64,000 nucleotides of DNA from Halohasta salina (GCF_024178165.1 NZ_JAMZIE010000001.1:620001-684000); one strand, 5' to 3'. Positions 9,601 through 19,630 are shown, numbered from the stretch's first letter. Made by a program: numbers and translations. Notes: generated by a model from the sequence alone, not told the origin.

Positions 9601-11642
9601 AAGACGAACGATTGGACGCCAGACGGATCGCCGCCGAACTCGACGAGCCGGTGACGGAAGCGGCGGCACTGGCACGCAAACTCGGGCTTGAGCCCTACCC
9701 GGTGAACTACTGGATCGTCGACCACGACGAGATGAACGAACTCATCGCCTACAGCGGCTTTCAGGACCGGTATCCACACTGGCGCTGGGGGATGGCCTAC
9801 GACCGCCAGCAGAAGAAAGACCAGTTCGGGATGGGGAAGGCCTTCGAGATCGTCAATAACGACAATCCGAGCCACGCGTTCCTCCAAGAGTCGAACACGA
9901 TGGCCGACCAGAAGGCGGTCATCACCCACGTCGAGGCCCACGCCGACTTCTTCGCCAACAACAGTTGGTTCGGCCTCTACAGCGACCGCGGGACCGACGG
10001 CAGCGATCCCGACGCCGCCGCCATGCTCGAACGTCACGGCGAGGCTATCGAGCAGTATATGGACGACCCCGAAATCGATCGCACCGAAGTCGAGCGGCTG
10101 ATCGACGCGGTGCTCTGTATCGAGGATACGATCGATCAACACCGGCCGCTGGCCGCCGCCGACACCGATCCCGACGACCCCGACCTCGACGACATCAGCG
10201 ACCGGCTCGATCAGTTGGGGCTCTCCGATGACGTTCGCCAGCAGGTCTTCGACGATGAGTGGCTCGAAGACCGGGCCGAGGCCGACGACGCGGCCGGGAT
10301 CGACGACCCGCGGCTCGACGTGATCGCGTTCCTCAGAGACCACGGCAAGCGCTTCGATCCCGACGCGGGGAAGGCGGTCGACCGCGAGGAGTGGGAGACC
10401 GACGTGATCGAACGCCTCCGGGAGGAGTCCTACTACTTCGCCGCCCAGAAGATGACCAAGATCATGAACGAGGGGTGGGCCGCCTACTGGGAGTCGCTGA
10501 TGATGGGTGACGAGCGCTTCGCGGGGACGGACGAGTTCATCACCTACGCCGACCATCAGGCTCGCGTGCTCGGCTCGCCGGGGCTGAATCCCTACAAACT
10601 CGGCAAGGAGCTGTGGGACCACCTCGAAAACACGACCAACCGCAAGGAGGTCGCCGACAAACTGCTCCGCGTCGAGGGCGTCACGTGGCGCAATTTCAGC
10701 GAGGCCGTCGACTTCGAGGACGTCGCCCAACTGCTCGCGCCCGCCCCCGTCATCGCCGGCGCCGACGCCAGCCGGCTCGACGAACTGGCCGAGTTGGCCG
10801 ACGCGGGTGACCCGCGAGTCGACGCCGAGGCGATCGAGCGGGCGATCGCCACCCGAGATGGCCACCTCGATCCCGACGATCCCGAGGCGGTCGACGCCGA
10901 CCGCTACCCGTGGAAGCTGCTGACCTACGAGGGGCTGGCCGAACGCCACTTCTCGCTGGCCAAACGCCAAAACAGGGGATTCCTCAAGCGGATCGACCGC
11001 GCCGAGTTGGAACAGCTCGCGCGGTACATGTTCGACGACGAGAAGTACGCCAGTGTCGAGGCGGCGCTGGCCGACGTCGACTACACCGCGGGCTGGGATC
11101 GGATGCGCGAAGTCCGCGAGAGCCACAACGACGTGACGTTCGTCGACGCGTTCCTCACCGGGGAGTTCGTCCGCCAGAACAACTACTTCACGTACGAGTA
11201 CTCCCATGCCGGCAGCGAGTACCGCGTGGCCAGTACGGCCGCCGCCGACGTCAAACGGAAGCTACTGTTGCAGTTTACCAACTTCGGCAAGCCCTCGATC
11301 GCCGTGTACGACGGGAACTTCGACAACCGCGGGGAACTCCTGTTGGGCCACCGTTACAACGGGGTCGCACTCGATATCGCGGAGGCAACGAAGGTACTCG
11401 AACGGGTGTTCGACCTCTGGGGTCGGCCGGTGAATCTGATGACGATCCGTACCGAGTACGACGACCACGAACTCGAAGTCGCCCGGCGGCGCGGGCGGGA
11501 ACCCGAAGGGACGGAAGTCGGCGTCCGACTCCGGTACGATGGCGAGAGCCACGAGGAGTTCGATCTCGAACCGGCACTCCAAGACGCCATCGAAGCCAGC
11601 GAGGTCGACTACGACACCAAACCGGACGACTGGCTGGCGTGA
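9597..11642 (+). CDS. SpoVR family protein
   Basis: The 681-residue protein matches the SpoVR/YcgB family: an N-terminal block with [19 protein letters not shown], then [33 protein letters not shown] and a long helical C-terminal region. An insertion rich in Asp codons near residues 180-200 is a halophilic addition. Bacterial SpoVR affects spore cortex formation, and YcgB is often linked to YeaG-YeaH; the biochemical function is unknown. It is the last gene of the four-gene operon. The 109 bp that follow are AT-rich and separate it from the convergent CBS gene. Confidence 0.92.
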   Translation: MKDERLDARRIAAELDEPVTEAAALARKLGLEPYPVNYWIVDHDEMNELIAYSGFQDRYPHWRWGMAYDRQQKKDQFGMGKAFEIVNNDNPSHAFLQESNTMADQKAVITHVEAHADFFANNSWFGLYSDRGTDGSDPDAAAMLERHGEAIEQYMDDPEIDRTEVERLIDAVLCIEDTIDQHRPLAAADTDPDDPDLDDISDRLDQLGLSDDVRQQVFDDEWLEDRAEADDAAGIDDPRLDVIAFLRDHGKRFDPDAGKAVDREEWETDVIERLREESYYFAAQKMTKIMNEGWAAYWESLMMGDERFAGTDEFITYADHQARVLGSPGLNPYKLGKELWDHLENTTNRKEVADKLLRVEGVTWRNFSEAVDFEDVAQLLAPAPVIAGADASRLDELAELADAGDPRVDAEAIERAIATRDGHLDPDDPEAVDADRYPWKLLTYEGLAERHFSLAKRQNRGFLKRIDRAELEQLARYMFDDEKYASVEAALADVDYTAGWDRMREVRESHNDVTFVDAFLTGEFVRQNNYFTYEYSHAGSEYRVASTAAADVKRKLLLQFTNFGKPSIAVYDGNFDNRGELLLGHRYNGVALDIAEATKVLERVFDLWGRPVNLMTIRTEYDDHELEVARRRGREPEGTEVGVRLRYDGESHEEFDLEPALQDAIEASEVDYDTKPDDWLA

Positions 11643-11751
11643 CTCGACACGTCAGTCGACGGACGGTACTCATTTAACAGGGTCAGCAAGCCAGCCGAAT
11701 CATCAGCGCTAGCATAAAAAGGTCGACTCACAATATAAAAGAATACGCTGC

Positions 11752-12969
11752 CTACTCCTCCAACAGCCAGCCGAACCGTTTCTGCCAGAAATCCTCGTCG
11801 GGCGGCTTCTTCGTTCGGCCGTGGGTTTTCCGGTCCCGGATCTGTCGCTCGATCATGTCCCGAGTCTGGTGAAGCGCGTGACTCGCGCCGTATCCTTCGC
11901 CGGAGGCGATGTAGAACCCGTCGTCGGTATACAGCCGGATCCGGGCTAACAGCAGCGGCGTCCCGCGGAGCGTCTCCTTGTGGCTCTGGAGGTGGACCTT
12001 CGCGTCGAGGATCGTCATCGCATCGTGGAGGCGATCGAAGGCGTCGACCATGGCGACGATGTCCTCGTAGCCGATGTCGTCGAGGTACTCACTGCCGTAG
12101 ACTTCGACCGCGCGGGTGCCGCCGGCCTCCCACGTCAGCGCATCGAGCACGTCGGTTTTGGTGAGAATGCCGAACGGCTCGCCGTTTTCGGTGACGACGA
12201 GCGAGGAGGCGTCGATCTCGAACATCTCGTCGACGGCGGTTTGCAGGGTTTCCTCGGGGTGGATCGTCCGGACCGGCGTCGCCATGAGGTCGCGGACCGG
12301 GAGGCCGACCATCCGATCGAGGTCGCCCCCGCGAGCGCCGTACCCACCGCCACGGGTGCGGCCGGCCCGATCGGCTACATCGCCACCGAAAGAGTCGACG
12401 CCGCCAGCATCACCACCCTGTCGCGTCTGCTCCGAGCGGATCGTAACCCCGACGAGGTCATACAAGCTCAGGATCCCGACCGGGGTGTTGTCTTCGACGA
12501 CCGGGAGATGTGTGAAGTGGTGTTCCCGGAAGTCGTAGATCGCCTGCCCGAACGTCGACTCGGGATCGAGTGTGACGAGATCCCGTGTCGCCGCGGTGCC
12601 AACAGCGGCAGCGTCGAGAAACGGTGCGACCGTCTCGAGGATGTCGTCGACCGTGACGACACCGGCCAGTGCCGACCCCTCGAAGACGGGGAGGAGTTGG
12701 GACTCGCTGTCGATCATGAGTCGTGCGACCTCCCGAATGTCATCGTCCGGTGTCAGATGCGGGACGTGCCATCGCAGCGATCGGATCTTCTCGGTGGGGT
12801 GGTGGTGTGACGCAGCGAGCTGTCGTCTGGTGACGACCCCCTCGAAGCTGTCGTCTCGTACTACGACCCCCTTGATCGAGGGATCGGCGAACACGCCGAC
12901 GAGCTTCGAGACCGGCGTCTCCGGGCTGAACGTTTCGTAGTCGTCAGAAACGATGTCTGCGATATCCAT
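11752..12969 (-). CDS. CBS-domain protein with an HPF-like C-terminal tail
   Basis: The 405-residue protein has two CBS-pair modules. The first covers about residues 1-190 (DIVSDDYETFSPETPVSKLV; LARLMIDSESQLLPVF). A Gly-rich linker GGDAGG follows, and the second pair runs from about 225 to 300 with VRDLMATPVRTIHPEETL. CBS pairs bind adenosyl ligands as energy sensors. The last 100 residues (LDAKVHLQSHKET, then LLLARIRLYTDDGFY and HQTRDMIERQIRDRK) resemble the S30AE/HPF fold of ribosome hibernation factors. The ATG at 12969 starts at MDIADIVSD; a GTG at 13014 is in frame but adds an atypical tail. Confidence 0.85.
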   Translation of the reverse strand: MDIADIVSDDYETFSPETPVSKLVGVFADPSIKGVVVRDDSFEGVVTRRQLAASHHHPTEKIRSLRWHVPHLTPDDDIREVARLMIDSESQLLPVFEGSALAGVVTVDDILETVAPFLDAAAVGTAATRDLVTLDPESTFGQAIYDFREHHFTHLPVVEDNTPVGILSLYDLVGVTIRSEQTRQGGDAGGVDSFGGDVADRAGRTRGGGYGARGGDLDRMVGLPVRDLMATPVRTIHPEETLQTAVDEMFEIDASSLVVTENGEPFGILTKTDVLDALTWEAGGTRAVEVYGSEYLDDIGYEDIVAMVDAFDRLHDAMTILDAKVHLQSHKETLRGTPLLLARIRLYTDDGFYIASGEGYGASHALHQTRDMIERQIRDRKTHGRTKKPPDEDFWQKRFGWLLEE

Positions 12970-13069
12970 AGCTGTAGGCCTCCATTGGGACGGTGGCGCA
13001 GTCGACGACTGCACAGGGCCACACCGATCCGTTCGGGGCGACCTCGCAAGCGTCTGGTGGCCTACATAG

Positions 13070-13084
13070 GTAGTCGGTAACTAT
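13070..13084. promoter_or_regulatory. Near-match to the GTAG-N7-CTAC dyad (last base differs)
   Basis: GTAG-TCGGTAA-CTAT lies between the SDR gene and the CBS gene, 100 nt before the CBS start. Seven of the eight half-site bases match the exact dyads found elsewhere in the window. It may be a weak or decayed copy. Confidence 0.35.
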
Positions 13085-13114
13085 ACACCCGTATCAGGCC
13101 GAACAAACGCTCGA

Positions 13115-13912
13115 TCAGAGGTTCGAGCGGCCACTGCCGCCGTCGACGACGATCGACTGGCCTGTAATGTAGCTGCTCGCCGACGAACAGAGGAACGCGA
13201 CCGTCTCGCCGAGTTCGATCGGTCGGCCGATCCGCCCGAGTGCGGTATCCTCACCGAAGGTGGCTCGCCCCGATTCGTAGTCGTCGTACTCGCCGCGGTC
13301 GACGCCCTCTTCGATCAGTGCCTCGATCCGACTCGTCTCGTGAGCACCCGGCAGCACGGCGTTCGCCCTGATTTCGGGCGCTAGCTCCCGCGAGAGAGTC
13401 TTTTCCAGTCCAATCACGCCCATTCGAACCGAGTTCGACAACACGAGTCCATCGAGGGCCTCCTTGACGCTTCGGGAGGTGATCGTGACGATGGTGCCGC
13501 CGCCATCCGCTCGGAGGTACTCTGCGCTCTCCCGGACGAGTCGGACGACACTCATTACAAGCAGGTCGAAGGCGTCGTACCACTCGTCGTCGGTGGTCTC
13601 CAGAAACGACCCGCTGGGTGGGCCACCAGCGGAGGTGACGAGGTGGTCCAACTGGCCGAACTCCTCGATGGTCGTCTCGACGAGTCGTGTGATGTCGTCG
13701 GGATCGGTCAGATCGGCCCCGATCGGAACCACGCGGGCGTCCCCTGCGGCTTCTTCCCGGAGGTCGGCGGCAGCCGTTTCGAGCGTCGACTCCTCGCGGC
13801 CGTTGATCGCAACGTCGACGCCCTCACGAACGAGGGCGGTTGCAGCGGCCTTACCGAGCCCGCGGCTCGAGGCGGTGACGAGTGCAGCGTTGCCTGTGAG
13901 TTCGAGATCCAT
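13115..13912 (-). CDS. SDR-family oxidoreductase-like protein lacking the catalytic Tyr-Lys pair
   Basis: The 265-residue protein has the short-chain dehydrogenase fold, with a nucleotide-binding motif TASSRGLG at residues 13-20 and the C-terminal SDR hallmark VDGGSG. Where SDRs carry YxxxK it has SxxxR (Ser159, Arg163, in [10 protein letters not shown]), so the usual hydride-transfer chemistry is not supported. This agrees with a known group of 'BKR-like' SDRs that deviate at the tetrad. The ATG at 13912 is preceded by a TATA-like element at 13934-13943 and then an exact GTAG-N7-CTAC dyad at 13957-13971. It lies downstream of the glycine cleavage operon on the same strand but appears to have its own promoter. 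Confidence 0.85.
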   Translation of the reverse strand: MDLELTGNAALVTASSRGLGKAAATALVREGVDVAINGREESTLETAAADLREEAAGDARVVPIGADLTDPDDITRLVETTIEEFGQLDHLVTSAGGPPSGSFLETTDDEWYDAFDLLVMSVVRLVRESAEYLRADGGGTIVTITSRSVKEALDGLVLSNSVRMGVIGLEKTLSRELAPEIRANAVLPGAHETSRIEALIEEGVDRGEYDDYESGRATFGEDTALGRIGRPIELGETVAFLCSSASSYITGQSIVVDGGSGRSNL

Positions 13913-13933
13913 ACCGACGGTTCGGTGAGCGCT

Positions 13934-13943
13934 GGAATAAGAA
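13934..13943 (-). promoter_or_regulatory. TATA-like box of the SDR gene
   Basis: On the minus strand TTCTTATTCC lies 22-31 nt before the ATG at 13912, the spacing of a leaderless haloarchaeal promoter. The exact GTAG-N7-CTAC dyad lies directly upstream of it. Confidence 0.55.
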
Positions 13944-13956
13944 TGGTCGACGGTCA

Positions 13957-13971
13957 GTAGTCGGTGCCTAC
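13957..13971. promoter_or_regulatory. Exact GTAG-N7-CTAC dyad upstream of the SDR gene
   Basis: GTAG-TCGGTGC-CTAC. On the minus strand it reads GTAGGCACCGACTAC and includes the TAG stop of gcvPB. It ends 44 nt before the SDR start and 13 nt upstream of the TATA-like element. It is one of eight exact copies in the window. Confidence 0.55.
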
Positions 13972-15392
13972 TCGTCGTCGAGGGCCTGCCACGAGAGCCG
14001 CGGGGTCCGGGCGGCGCTCACCTGATCGATCCGACTGGCGGTCGTCCGTGACGGTGCGGTTTCGATGGCTTCGTCGGTGTCGCTGTAGGCGTTGTTGAAC
14101 GCCTCGGCCAACCGATCGAGCGTTCGCTTGCTTTCGATCTCGGTCGGCTCCGTGAGCATGGCCTCGGGCACCATTTCGGGCCACTTGGTCGTCGGTGGGT
14201 GGACTCCGAAGTCGAGCATTCGTTTGGCGACATCGGCGGCGTCACGGTCGCCCGCGGTCGCCGCGAACTCGTGATGGAACGGACCGTAGGGGACTGCTAA
14301 CTCCAGCTGGTCGGCAAGGTAGTTGGCGTTTAATACCGCTTTCGCGCTGGCGTCCGCCAATCCGTCGTCCCCCAGCCGGGCGATGTAGGCGTAGGCCTTG
14401 ATTAACACGAGCCAGTTGCCCGAAAAGCCGTGGACCTTGCCGATCGTGTGGTCGGGCTCGAACCGTTCGAACTCGCCGTCGTCGGTTTTTTCGATTCTGG
14501 GACTCGGCAGGAACGCCGCGAGGTCGTCGACCACGCCCACCGGTCCGGCTCCCGGCCCGCCACCGCCGTGGGGGGTGGCGAACGTCTTGTGGACGTTGTA
14601 GTGCATGATATCGAACCCCATGTCGCCCGGTCGACCCCGCCCCAGCAAGGCGTTCAGGTTCGCGCCGTCGTAGTAGAGGAGTCCGCCGGCGTCGTGGACT
14701 GTCTCGGCGATTTCGACGATGTCGCGCTCGAAGAGGCCGACGGTGTTCGGGTTGGTGAGCATCAGCGCCGCAGTCTCCTCGGAGACGGCGGCCTTCAGGG
14801 CTTCGAGGTCGACGCGGCCGTCCTCGTCGGCGGTGAGTTCGACCACGTCGTAGCCCGCCATCGCCGCGGTGGCGAAGTTGGTGCCGTGGGCCGACGCCGG
14901 GATGATGACCTCGCTGCGGTCGTTGTCGTGGTGGTCGTGGTAGGCTTTGGCGACGAGGATACCGGTGAACTCACCGGCTGCGCCCGCGGGTGGCTGGAGC
15001 GTCACTGCGTCCATTCCACCGATGGCAGCGAGGTATTCCTGGAGCCCATAGAGCAAGCCGAGGTTCCCCTGTGCGCTGTCGGCAGAGCGGTCGGGGTGGA
15101 TCGCCGCGTTCGGATCGGCCGCCACGTCCTCGGTGAACTTGGGGTTGTACTTCATCGTACACGACCCCAGCGGGTAGGGGCCGCTGTCGATGCTCCAGTT
15201 CATCTGGGAGAGCCGGGTGTAGTGGCGGGCTAACTCCGGCTCCGAGAGCCCGGGTAGAGTGAGGTCGTCGCGGGTGAGGTCGTCTGGAAGCGGCGAGTCC
15301 GTCCCGCCGACCTCGACTGTGGTGGTGTCCTTCTCGGACAACAGCGGTTCGTGTTTATCGCCCTCGGTGTAGCGGGCTTGATCGTAGATCAT
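13968..15392 (-). CDS. gcvPB: Glycine dehydrogenase (decarboxylating), subunit 2 of the split P protein
   Basis: The 474-residue protein is the PLP-binding half of the two-subunit glycine decarboxylase, which releases CO2 from glycine and passes the aminomethyl group to lipoyl-GcvH. The PLP lysine is Lys269 in [18 protein letters not shown], a hallmark of the family. [18 protein letters not shown] near residues 67-84 is also typical. Its ATG at 15392 overlaps the TGA of gcvPA by one base (TGATG), so the two halves are translationally coupled. It is the last gene of the glycine cleavage operon. Confidence 0.97.
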   Translation of the reverse strand: MIYDQARYTEGDKHEPLLSEKDTTTVEVGGTDSPLPDDLTRDDLTLPGLSEPELARHYTRLSQMNWSIDSGPYPLGSCTMKYNPKFTEDVAADPNAAIHPDRSADSAQGNLGLLYGLQEYLAAIGGMDAVTLQPPAGAAGEFTGILVAKAYHDHHDNDRSEVIIPASAHGTNFATAAMAGYDVVELTADEDGRVDLEALKAAVSEETAALMLTNPNTVGLFERDIVEIAETVHDAGGLLYYDGANLNALLGRGRPGDMGFDIMHYNVHKTFATPHGGGGPGAGPVGVVDDLAAFLPSPRIEKTDDGEFERFEPDHTIGKVHGFSGNWLVLIKAYAYIARLGDDGLADASAKAVLNANYLADQLELAVPYGPFHHEFAATAGDRDAADVAKRMLDFGVHPPTTKWPEMVPEAMLTEPTEIESKRTLDRLAEAFNNAYSDTDEAIETAPSRTTASRIDQVSAARTPRLSWQALDDE

Positions 15393-16720
15393 CAGGCGGC
15401 CTCCTGGAGTGCAGCGATCAGTTCATCCGTCGCGTGAGCGTTGGTCTCGGTAATGCAGATCTGGAGCAGATGGTCCGCAATCGCGTGGACGGCGAACCCC
15501 TCGGCTTCGAGGGCGGTGGCGACTCTGTCGGCCGGCTGATCCGAGCGAACGACGAACTCACGGAAGTGGTGGCGGTCGTGAACCGGGGCCTGATACCCCG
15601 CAATCCGGTCGACGCGATCGGCGAGCGCGGCGGCGTCCCGCACACAGTCCTCGGCGAGGTCGACCAGTCCATCGGGACCGTGTGAGGCGATGTGCATCGC
15701 CGCACGGAGGGCGACCCACGCCTGATTGGTACAGATGTTGGAGGTCGCCCGCTCCTTGCGGATGTGCTGTTCGCGGGTCTGGAGGGTGAGCGTGTAGGCC
15801 CGCCGGTCGTCGGAATCCTCGCCCACCCCGACCAAGCGGCCGGGGACCTGCCGGAGGAACGCATCACGGGTCGCAAAGATCCCCAGTCCCATCCCGTAGC
15901 TGGTCGACAGGCCGAGGACGTCGGCCTCGCCGACGACCACGTCCGCGCCGACGCTCGCCGGTTCCTGAAGGAGCGAGAGCGCAACGAGATCCGAGCCAAG
16001 GCAAAAGAGGGCCTCGGTATCGCTGGCGATCGTGCCGATCTCGGTGAGGCCTTCCTCGATGGTGCCGCGAACGGTCGGGTTCTCCGCGTAGATCATGGCG
16101 GTCTCCTCGTCAGCGAGGTCCACGAGGGCCTCGCGGTCGACGTTGCCGTCGTCCATCGGGTAGGCATCGACTACCAGCCCGGCTCCGTCGACGTAGTTTT
16201 CGAGCACCGACCGCTTGCCGTCGCGGAGGAACTCGGGGACAAGGATTCGGTGACCACTCGTTTGGCGGACGCGATCAGCGAGGAGGGCTGCCTCTGCCAG
16301 CGCGGTCGCGCCATCGTACATCGAACAGTTGGCCACGGGCAGGCCGGTGAGTTCGACCAGCATCGACTGGTACTCGAACAGCGCCTGCAGGAACCCCTGC
16401 GTGATTTCGGGTTGGTACTGGGTGTAGCTGGTGAGGAACTCCGCGCGATCCGAGAGGTGGTCGACGATCGAGGGGACGTAGTGGCTGTAGTGGCCCCGCC
16501 CCATGAACTCGGTGAGATCGTCGTTGCGGGCGAACAGCCGCCGGAGTTCGCCGCGGATTTCCTGCTCGCTTCGTGATTCGATGCCGAACTCGCCGTCGAA
16601 GGCGACCTCCGCTGGGATGTCGAAGAGGTCGGCCTCGGTGTCGACGCCGATCGATTCGAGCATCGCGGCGGTCTCTGCGTCCGTGTGTGGAGCAAACGGG
16701 CTCCCGTCTGTCTGTGTCAT
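15392..16720 (-). CDS. gcvPA: Glycine dehydrogenase (decarboxylating), subunit 1 of the split P protein
   Basis: The 442-residue N-terminal half of the glycine decarboxylase pairs with GcvPB. Typical blocks are [18 protein letters not shown] near residue 75, [20 protein letters not shown] near 100 and [14 protein letters not shown] near 132. It starts 12 nt after the stop of gcvH. The N-terminus ([16 protein letters not shown]) is about ten residues longer than the bacterial type but fits other haloarchaea. Confidence 0.97.
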   Translation of the reverse strand: MTQTDGSPFAPHTDAETAAMLESIGVDTEADLFDIPAEVAFDGEFGIESRSEQEIRGELRRLFARNDDLTEFMGRGHYSHYVPSIVDHLSDRAEFLTSYTQYQPEITQGFLQALFEYQSMLVELTGLPVANCSMYDGATALAEAALLADRVRQTSGHRILVPEFLRDGKRSVLENYVDGAGLVVDAYPMDDGNVDREALVDLADEETAMIYAENPTVRGTIEEGLTEIGTIASDTEALFCLGSDLVALSLLQEPASVGADVVVGEADVLGLSTSYGMGLGIFATRDAFLRQVPGRLVGVGEDSDDRRAYTLTLQTREQHIRKERATSNICTNQAWVALRAAMHIASHGPDGLVDLAEDCVRDAAALADRVDRIAGYQAPVHDRHHFREFVVRSDQPADRVATALEAEGFAVHAIADHLLQICITETNAHATDELIAALQEAA

Positions 16721-16732
16721 TGGAGGAGGGTG

Positions 16733-17110
16733 TTATGTGATCTGCTCACGATACGCCTCGGCCGACAGCAGGTCGTCGAAGGCGTCGTCGCTCGGCTCGA
16801 CTTCGAGCATCCAGCCATCGCCGAAGGGGTCGTCGTTGACGAGTTCCGGCTGGTCGAACAGGTCCTCGTTGACTGCCGTCACTTCGCCCGAAATCGGGGC
16901 ATAGAGGTCCGAGACGGCTTTGATCGACTCGACGACGCCGAAGGCCGAGCCGGCTTCGATCTCGTCGCCGACCGCGGGGAGTTCGACGAACACCACGTCG
17001 CCGAGTTCGTCCTGCGCGAAGTCGGTGATACCGATCCGCGCCGGGTCGTCGGTGGTCGTCCATTCGTGCGATTCGAGATACCGGAACGCGTCGGGGACAT
17101 CGAAGCTCAT
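16733..17110 (-). CDS. gcvH: Glycine cleavage system H protein
   Basis: The 125-residue carrier protein holds the aminomethyl intermediate on a lipoyl group. The lipoylated Lys is Lys64 in [16 protein letters not shown], and the surrounding hammerhead fold is complete. The start at 17110 ([17 protein letters not shown]) is the conserved one; an in-frame codon further upstream would overlap the gcvT end. It lies 33 nt downstream of gcvT and 12 nt before gcvPA. Confidence 0.97.
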   Translation of the reverse strand: MSFDVPDAFRYLESHEWTTTDDPARIGITDFAQDELGDVVFVELPAVGDEIEAGSAFGVVESIKAVSDLYAPISGEVTAVNEDLFDQPELVNDDPFGDGWMLEVEPSDDAFDDLLSAEAYREQIT

Positions 17111-17143
17111 TTGTGGTGGATGGTGACAGTTGTACACCGGGCA

Positions 17144-18244
17144 CTATGAGGACGTCGACCGAAACGGGAGGGCAGTGATTACGGCGCGTTTCTCCGTACC
17201 CCGGACGACGATCCCGACCGGTGTGCCGGGATCGGCGTGGTCGATCGCGACATAGCCGAGGCCGATCCCCTCGTTCAGGGTCGGGCTCATCGTGCCCGAG
17301 GTGAGGCGGCCGACCGGTTCGCCCGTGTCGTCGACCAACTCGTACCCCTCGCGTGGGACGCCGCGGTCGCGCATCGTGACGCCGACGAGCCGGCGGTCGA
17401 CGCCGGTCGACCGCTGGTCGGCCAGCGCGTCGCGGCCGACGAACGCGGAATCGAGGTCGACCGTGAAGCCGACCCCGGCCTCGTAGGGCGTTCGCGGCAC
17501 GGTGTCGGGATCGAAATCCTGGCCCGACAGCAGGAATCCGGCCTCGATGCGGAGGGTATCACGGGCCCCGAGCCCACAGGGTTGGCAGTCGAAGGCGCTC
17601 CAGACGGGCTCGGCGTCGGCGGCCGGACAGAGGATCTCGAAGCCGTCCTCGCCGGTGTAGCCGGTTCGGGCGATCCGGCACTCACAGCCGGCGACCGTAC
17701 TCGTCGTGTGTTCGAACCGCCCGAGGTCGGTCACCGAGTCGTCGGTGACCGCCGCGATGCGGGCCGGCGAGTCGGGGCCCTGGACGGCAAACATCGCCCA
17801 CTCGTCGGTGACGTTGTCGACCGCTGCATCGAGCCCCCACTCCTCGCGGTGCTCGCGCCACCAGTCGGTGAACTGGGCGTCGTGGCCCGCGTTCGGGACG
17901 AACAGGTAGGCGGCTTCGCCGTCACGGTCGGGGAGTCGGTAGATGACCGTATCGTCGAGGATGACGCCGTCGTCGCGGGTGATACAGGCGTACTGGGCCT
18001 CGCCCGGCGCGAGCGCCTCGACGTCGTTCGTTGTGAGTCGATCCATCAGTTCGGTCGCCTCGGGGCCGTCGACCTCGATCTCGCTCATGTGGGAGACGTC
18101 GAAAATGCCGACCGACTCGCGGACGGCGGCGTGTTCGGTCCGGATCGAGTCGAACTCGACGGGCATCGCCCAGCCGCCGAACTCGGTGACCGAGGCGCCG
18201 GCGGCCGCATGTACCTCGGCCAGCGGCGGGTGTCGTCGGGCCAT
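17144..18244 (-). CDS. gcvT: Glycine cleavage system T protein (aminomethyltransferase)
   Basis: The 366-residue protein transfers the one-carbon unit from aminomethyl-lipoyl-GcvH to a folate or tetrahydropterin carrier and releases ammonia. The folate-binding GCV_T domain is complete: EFGGWAMPVEF near residue 21, IFDVSHMSEIEV near 47, RTGYTGEDGFEI near 198 and the barrel domain with SGTMSPTLNEGIGLGYV near 319. As first gene of the operon it has a TATA-like element (TTACTT, about 18266-18272) 22-28 nt before its ATG. Confidence 0.97.
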   Translation of the reverse strand: MARRHPPLAEVHAAAGASVTEFGGWAMPVEFDSIRTEHAAVRESVGIFDVSHMSEIEVDGPEATELMDRLTTNDVEALAPGEAQYACITRDDGVILDDTVIYRLPDRDGEAAYLFVPNAGHDAQFTDWWREHREEWGLDAAVDNVTDEWAMFAVQGPDSPARIAAVTDDSVTDLGRFEHTTSTVAGCECRIARTGYTGEDGFEILCPAADAEPVWSAFDCQPCGLGARDTLRIEAGFLLSGQDFDPDTVPRTPYEAGVGFTVDLDSAFVGRDALADQRSTGVDRRLVGVTMRDRGVPREGYELVDDTGEPVGRLTSGTMSPTLNEGIGLGYVAIDHADPGTPVGIVVRGTEKRAVITALPFRSTSS

Positions 18245-18379
18245 ATCTCTCCCTCGCGTCCACGCAAGTAAGGTGTTGGTATCGGTAGCACTGACTGTTC
18301 GTGTGGCGTGACACCGAGGACCGCAGTATCGAACCGACGGGGACCAGCGACGGTTCGGATGACGCTTCGGTTGACCCGG

Positions 18380-18637
18380 TTAAGCCGCGAGGACGACCGG
18401 TTCGACTCGGCTCGCGCGCCAGACGTTGGCGCGGACGCCCGCCCGGTCGAGCTGGAGCGTTACCGAGTCGCCGACATCACGCGAGGCCAACTCACGACGA
18501 AGGTTCTCGTCGTCGTACTCGACGAGCTGATACGTGCTGTTCGTTGCAGCGTCGACGACGGTCATCCCACCGTGTTCGTTCATGTCCGCGACGATCGTAT
18601 ACGACTGACTGCCGTCGTCCGAAGGAGGCTGCTCCAT
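18380..18637 (-). CDS. Small haloarchaeal protein with an HGG motif (paralogue 1)
   Basis: The 85-residue product has no recognised family. Its core is MNEHGGMTVVDAATNSTYQLVEYDD followed by a helix with RREL and a strand VTLQLDRAG. The same plan occurs in the next gene upstream on the same strand (18767-19057), so the two are tandem paralogues. No Cys, signal peptide or membrane segment is present. A TATA-like element GTTTTATGC lies at 18661-18669, 24-32 nt before the ATG, so it is expressed on its own. Confidence 0.75.
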   Translation of the reverse strand: MEQPPSDDGSQSYTIVADMNEHGGMTVVDAATNSTYQLVEYDDENLRRELASRDVGDSVTLQLDRAGVRANVWRASRVEPVVLAA

Positions 18638-18660
18638 ACCCTGTAAGCGCCGAACTGACG

Positions 18661-18669
18661 CATAAAACT
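18661..18669 (-). promoter_or_regulatory. TATA-like box of the small HGG-motif gene
   Basis: GTTTTATGC on the minus strand lies 24-32 nt before the ATG at 18637. It indicates that the second paralogue has its own promoter rather than relying on read-through from the first. Confidence 0.5.
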
Positions 18670-18766
18670 CCTGATGTTCAGAGTATGTGTTGTTTTACGT
18701 GATAAACGTCCTATCCGGGGGAAGATCAGTGCCAACACATCACGTTCCGACCCGCCCCCGACGGTG

Positions 18767-19057
18767 TCAGTGTTTGAGCGGTTGTCCGAGTGCGGCCGCC
18801 TTCATCTGGGGAATGTCGACGCCGCTGGCGATCTCGACGGCCTCCCAGGCGTCGCCGCGGGAGCCGAGCGGTTCGAGCCAGACCCGTATCGTCGAGCCGG
18901 CGGCGGCCATCGACAGGGTCTCGCGCACCGCTGCCGTGGCGTACTCGACGACCTGATAGGTCCGACTGCCGGTCACCGCCGACAGCGTCAGCCCCCCGTG
19001 GTTGTTCATCGGTCGGTCGATGACACACGGCGTGTGTGGTGTGGTGCGTGGGACCAT
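18767..19057 (-). CDS. Small haloarchaeal protein with an HGG motif (paralogue 2)
   Basis: The 96-residue product resembles its neighbour at 18380-18637 along most of its length: MNNHGGLTLSAVTGSRTYQVVEY, then a helix with RETL and a strand TIRVWLEPLG. The order HGG, TYQ[LV]VEY and a basic/aromatic C-terminal strand is shared. Function is unknown. The fold may be a small beta-alpha-beta domain, inferred only from the alternation of hydrophobic residues. An AT-rich block at 19061-19085 upstream may hold the promoter. Confidence 0.7.
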   Translation of the reverse strand: MVPRTTPHTPCVIDRPMNNHGGLTLSAVTGSRTYQVVEYATAAVRETLSMAAAGSTIRVWLEPLGSRGDAWEAVEIASGVDIPQMKAAALGQPLKH

Positions 19058-19183
19058 GCCTCTATCATTATTAATCCTAGGTAATAGCTTTGTCGACGAG
19101 ATACGTTCCGATAACGACTAGTTGGAATCGTGACACAGGGGCAAACGGCACGTCTATAGGGGCCGGCAGTCGACTGATGGCCA

Positions 19184-19630
19184 ATGTCGTCTGTACGCGA
19201 GGAGGCGTTCGATGGAGTAGGGCTGTTCGTCGACGGGCCGAACGTGCTGCGGGAGGAGTTCGACGTGGACCTCGACGATATCCGAGAGGCCGCCGCCGAG
19301 ACGGGTCGACTGGCGACGATCCGGCTCTACGTCGACGAACACGCCACGCCGGGCTTGATTCAGGCCGCCGAAGCCCGCGGCTTCGAGGTGATCGTCACCA
19401 GCGGGGATGTAGACGTGAAACTCGCGGTCGACGCCGTCCGGTTTGCGGTCGAAGGCCGTGGCGACACGGTCGTTATCGCCTCCCGAGACACCGATTTCAA
19501 ACCCGTTTTCGAGGCCGCCAACAACTGCGGCCTCCGAACGCTGGCGATCGCTCCCGGCAGCCACGGCCGGTCGGACGCGCTGCGGAACGCTGCGACCGAG
19601 AGTATTACGCTCGACGAAACCGAACAATAG
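19184..19630 (+). CDS. NYN-domain (PIN-like) protein, putative RNase
   Basis: The 148-residue protein has the NYN/LabA fold of PIN-like nucleases. Acidic catalytic candidates are Asp18 in LFVDGPNVLR, the Asp residues in GDVDVKLAVDAV near residue 87, and those in SRDTDFKPVF near residue 105. This family cuts RNA or acts in RNA quality control; the substrate is not known in haloarchaea. A TATA-like element GTCTATAGG lies about 25-33 nt before the ATG. It converges with the MtaB gene across 22 bp. Confidence 0.85.
   Translation: MSSVREEAFDGVGLFVDGPNVLREEFDVDLDDIREAAAETGRLATIRLYVDEHATPGLIQAAEARGFEVIVTSGDVDVKLAVDAVRFAVEGRGDTVVIASRDTDFKPVFEAANNCGLRTLAIAPGSHGRSDALRNAATESITLDETEQ

Noticed and set aside
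9555-11207. 550-codon minus-strand open frame opposite spoVR
   Set aside because: Antisense shadow with repetitive V, G and D composition; the plus strand has the clear SpoVR family match.
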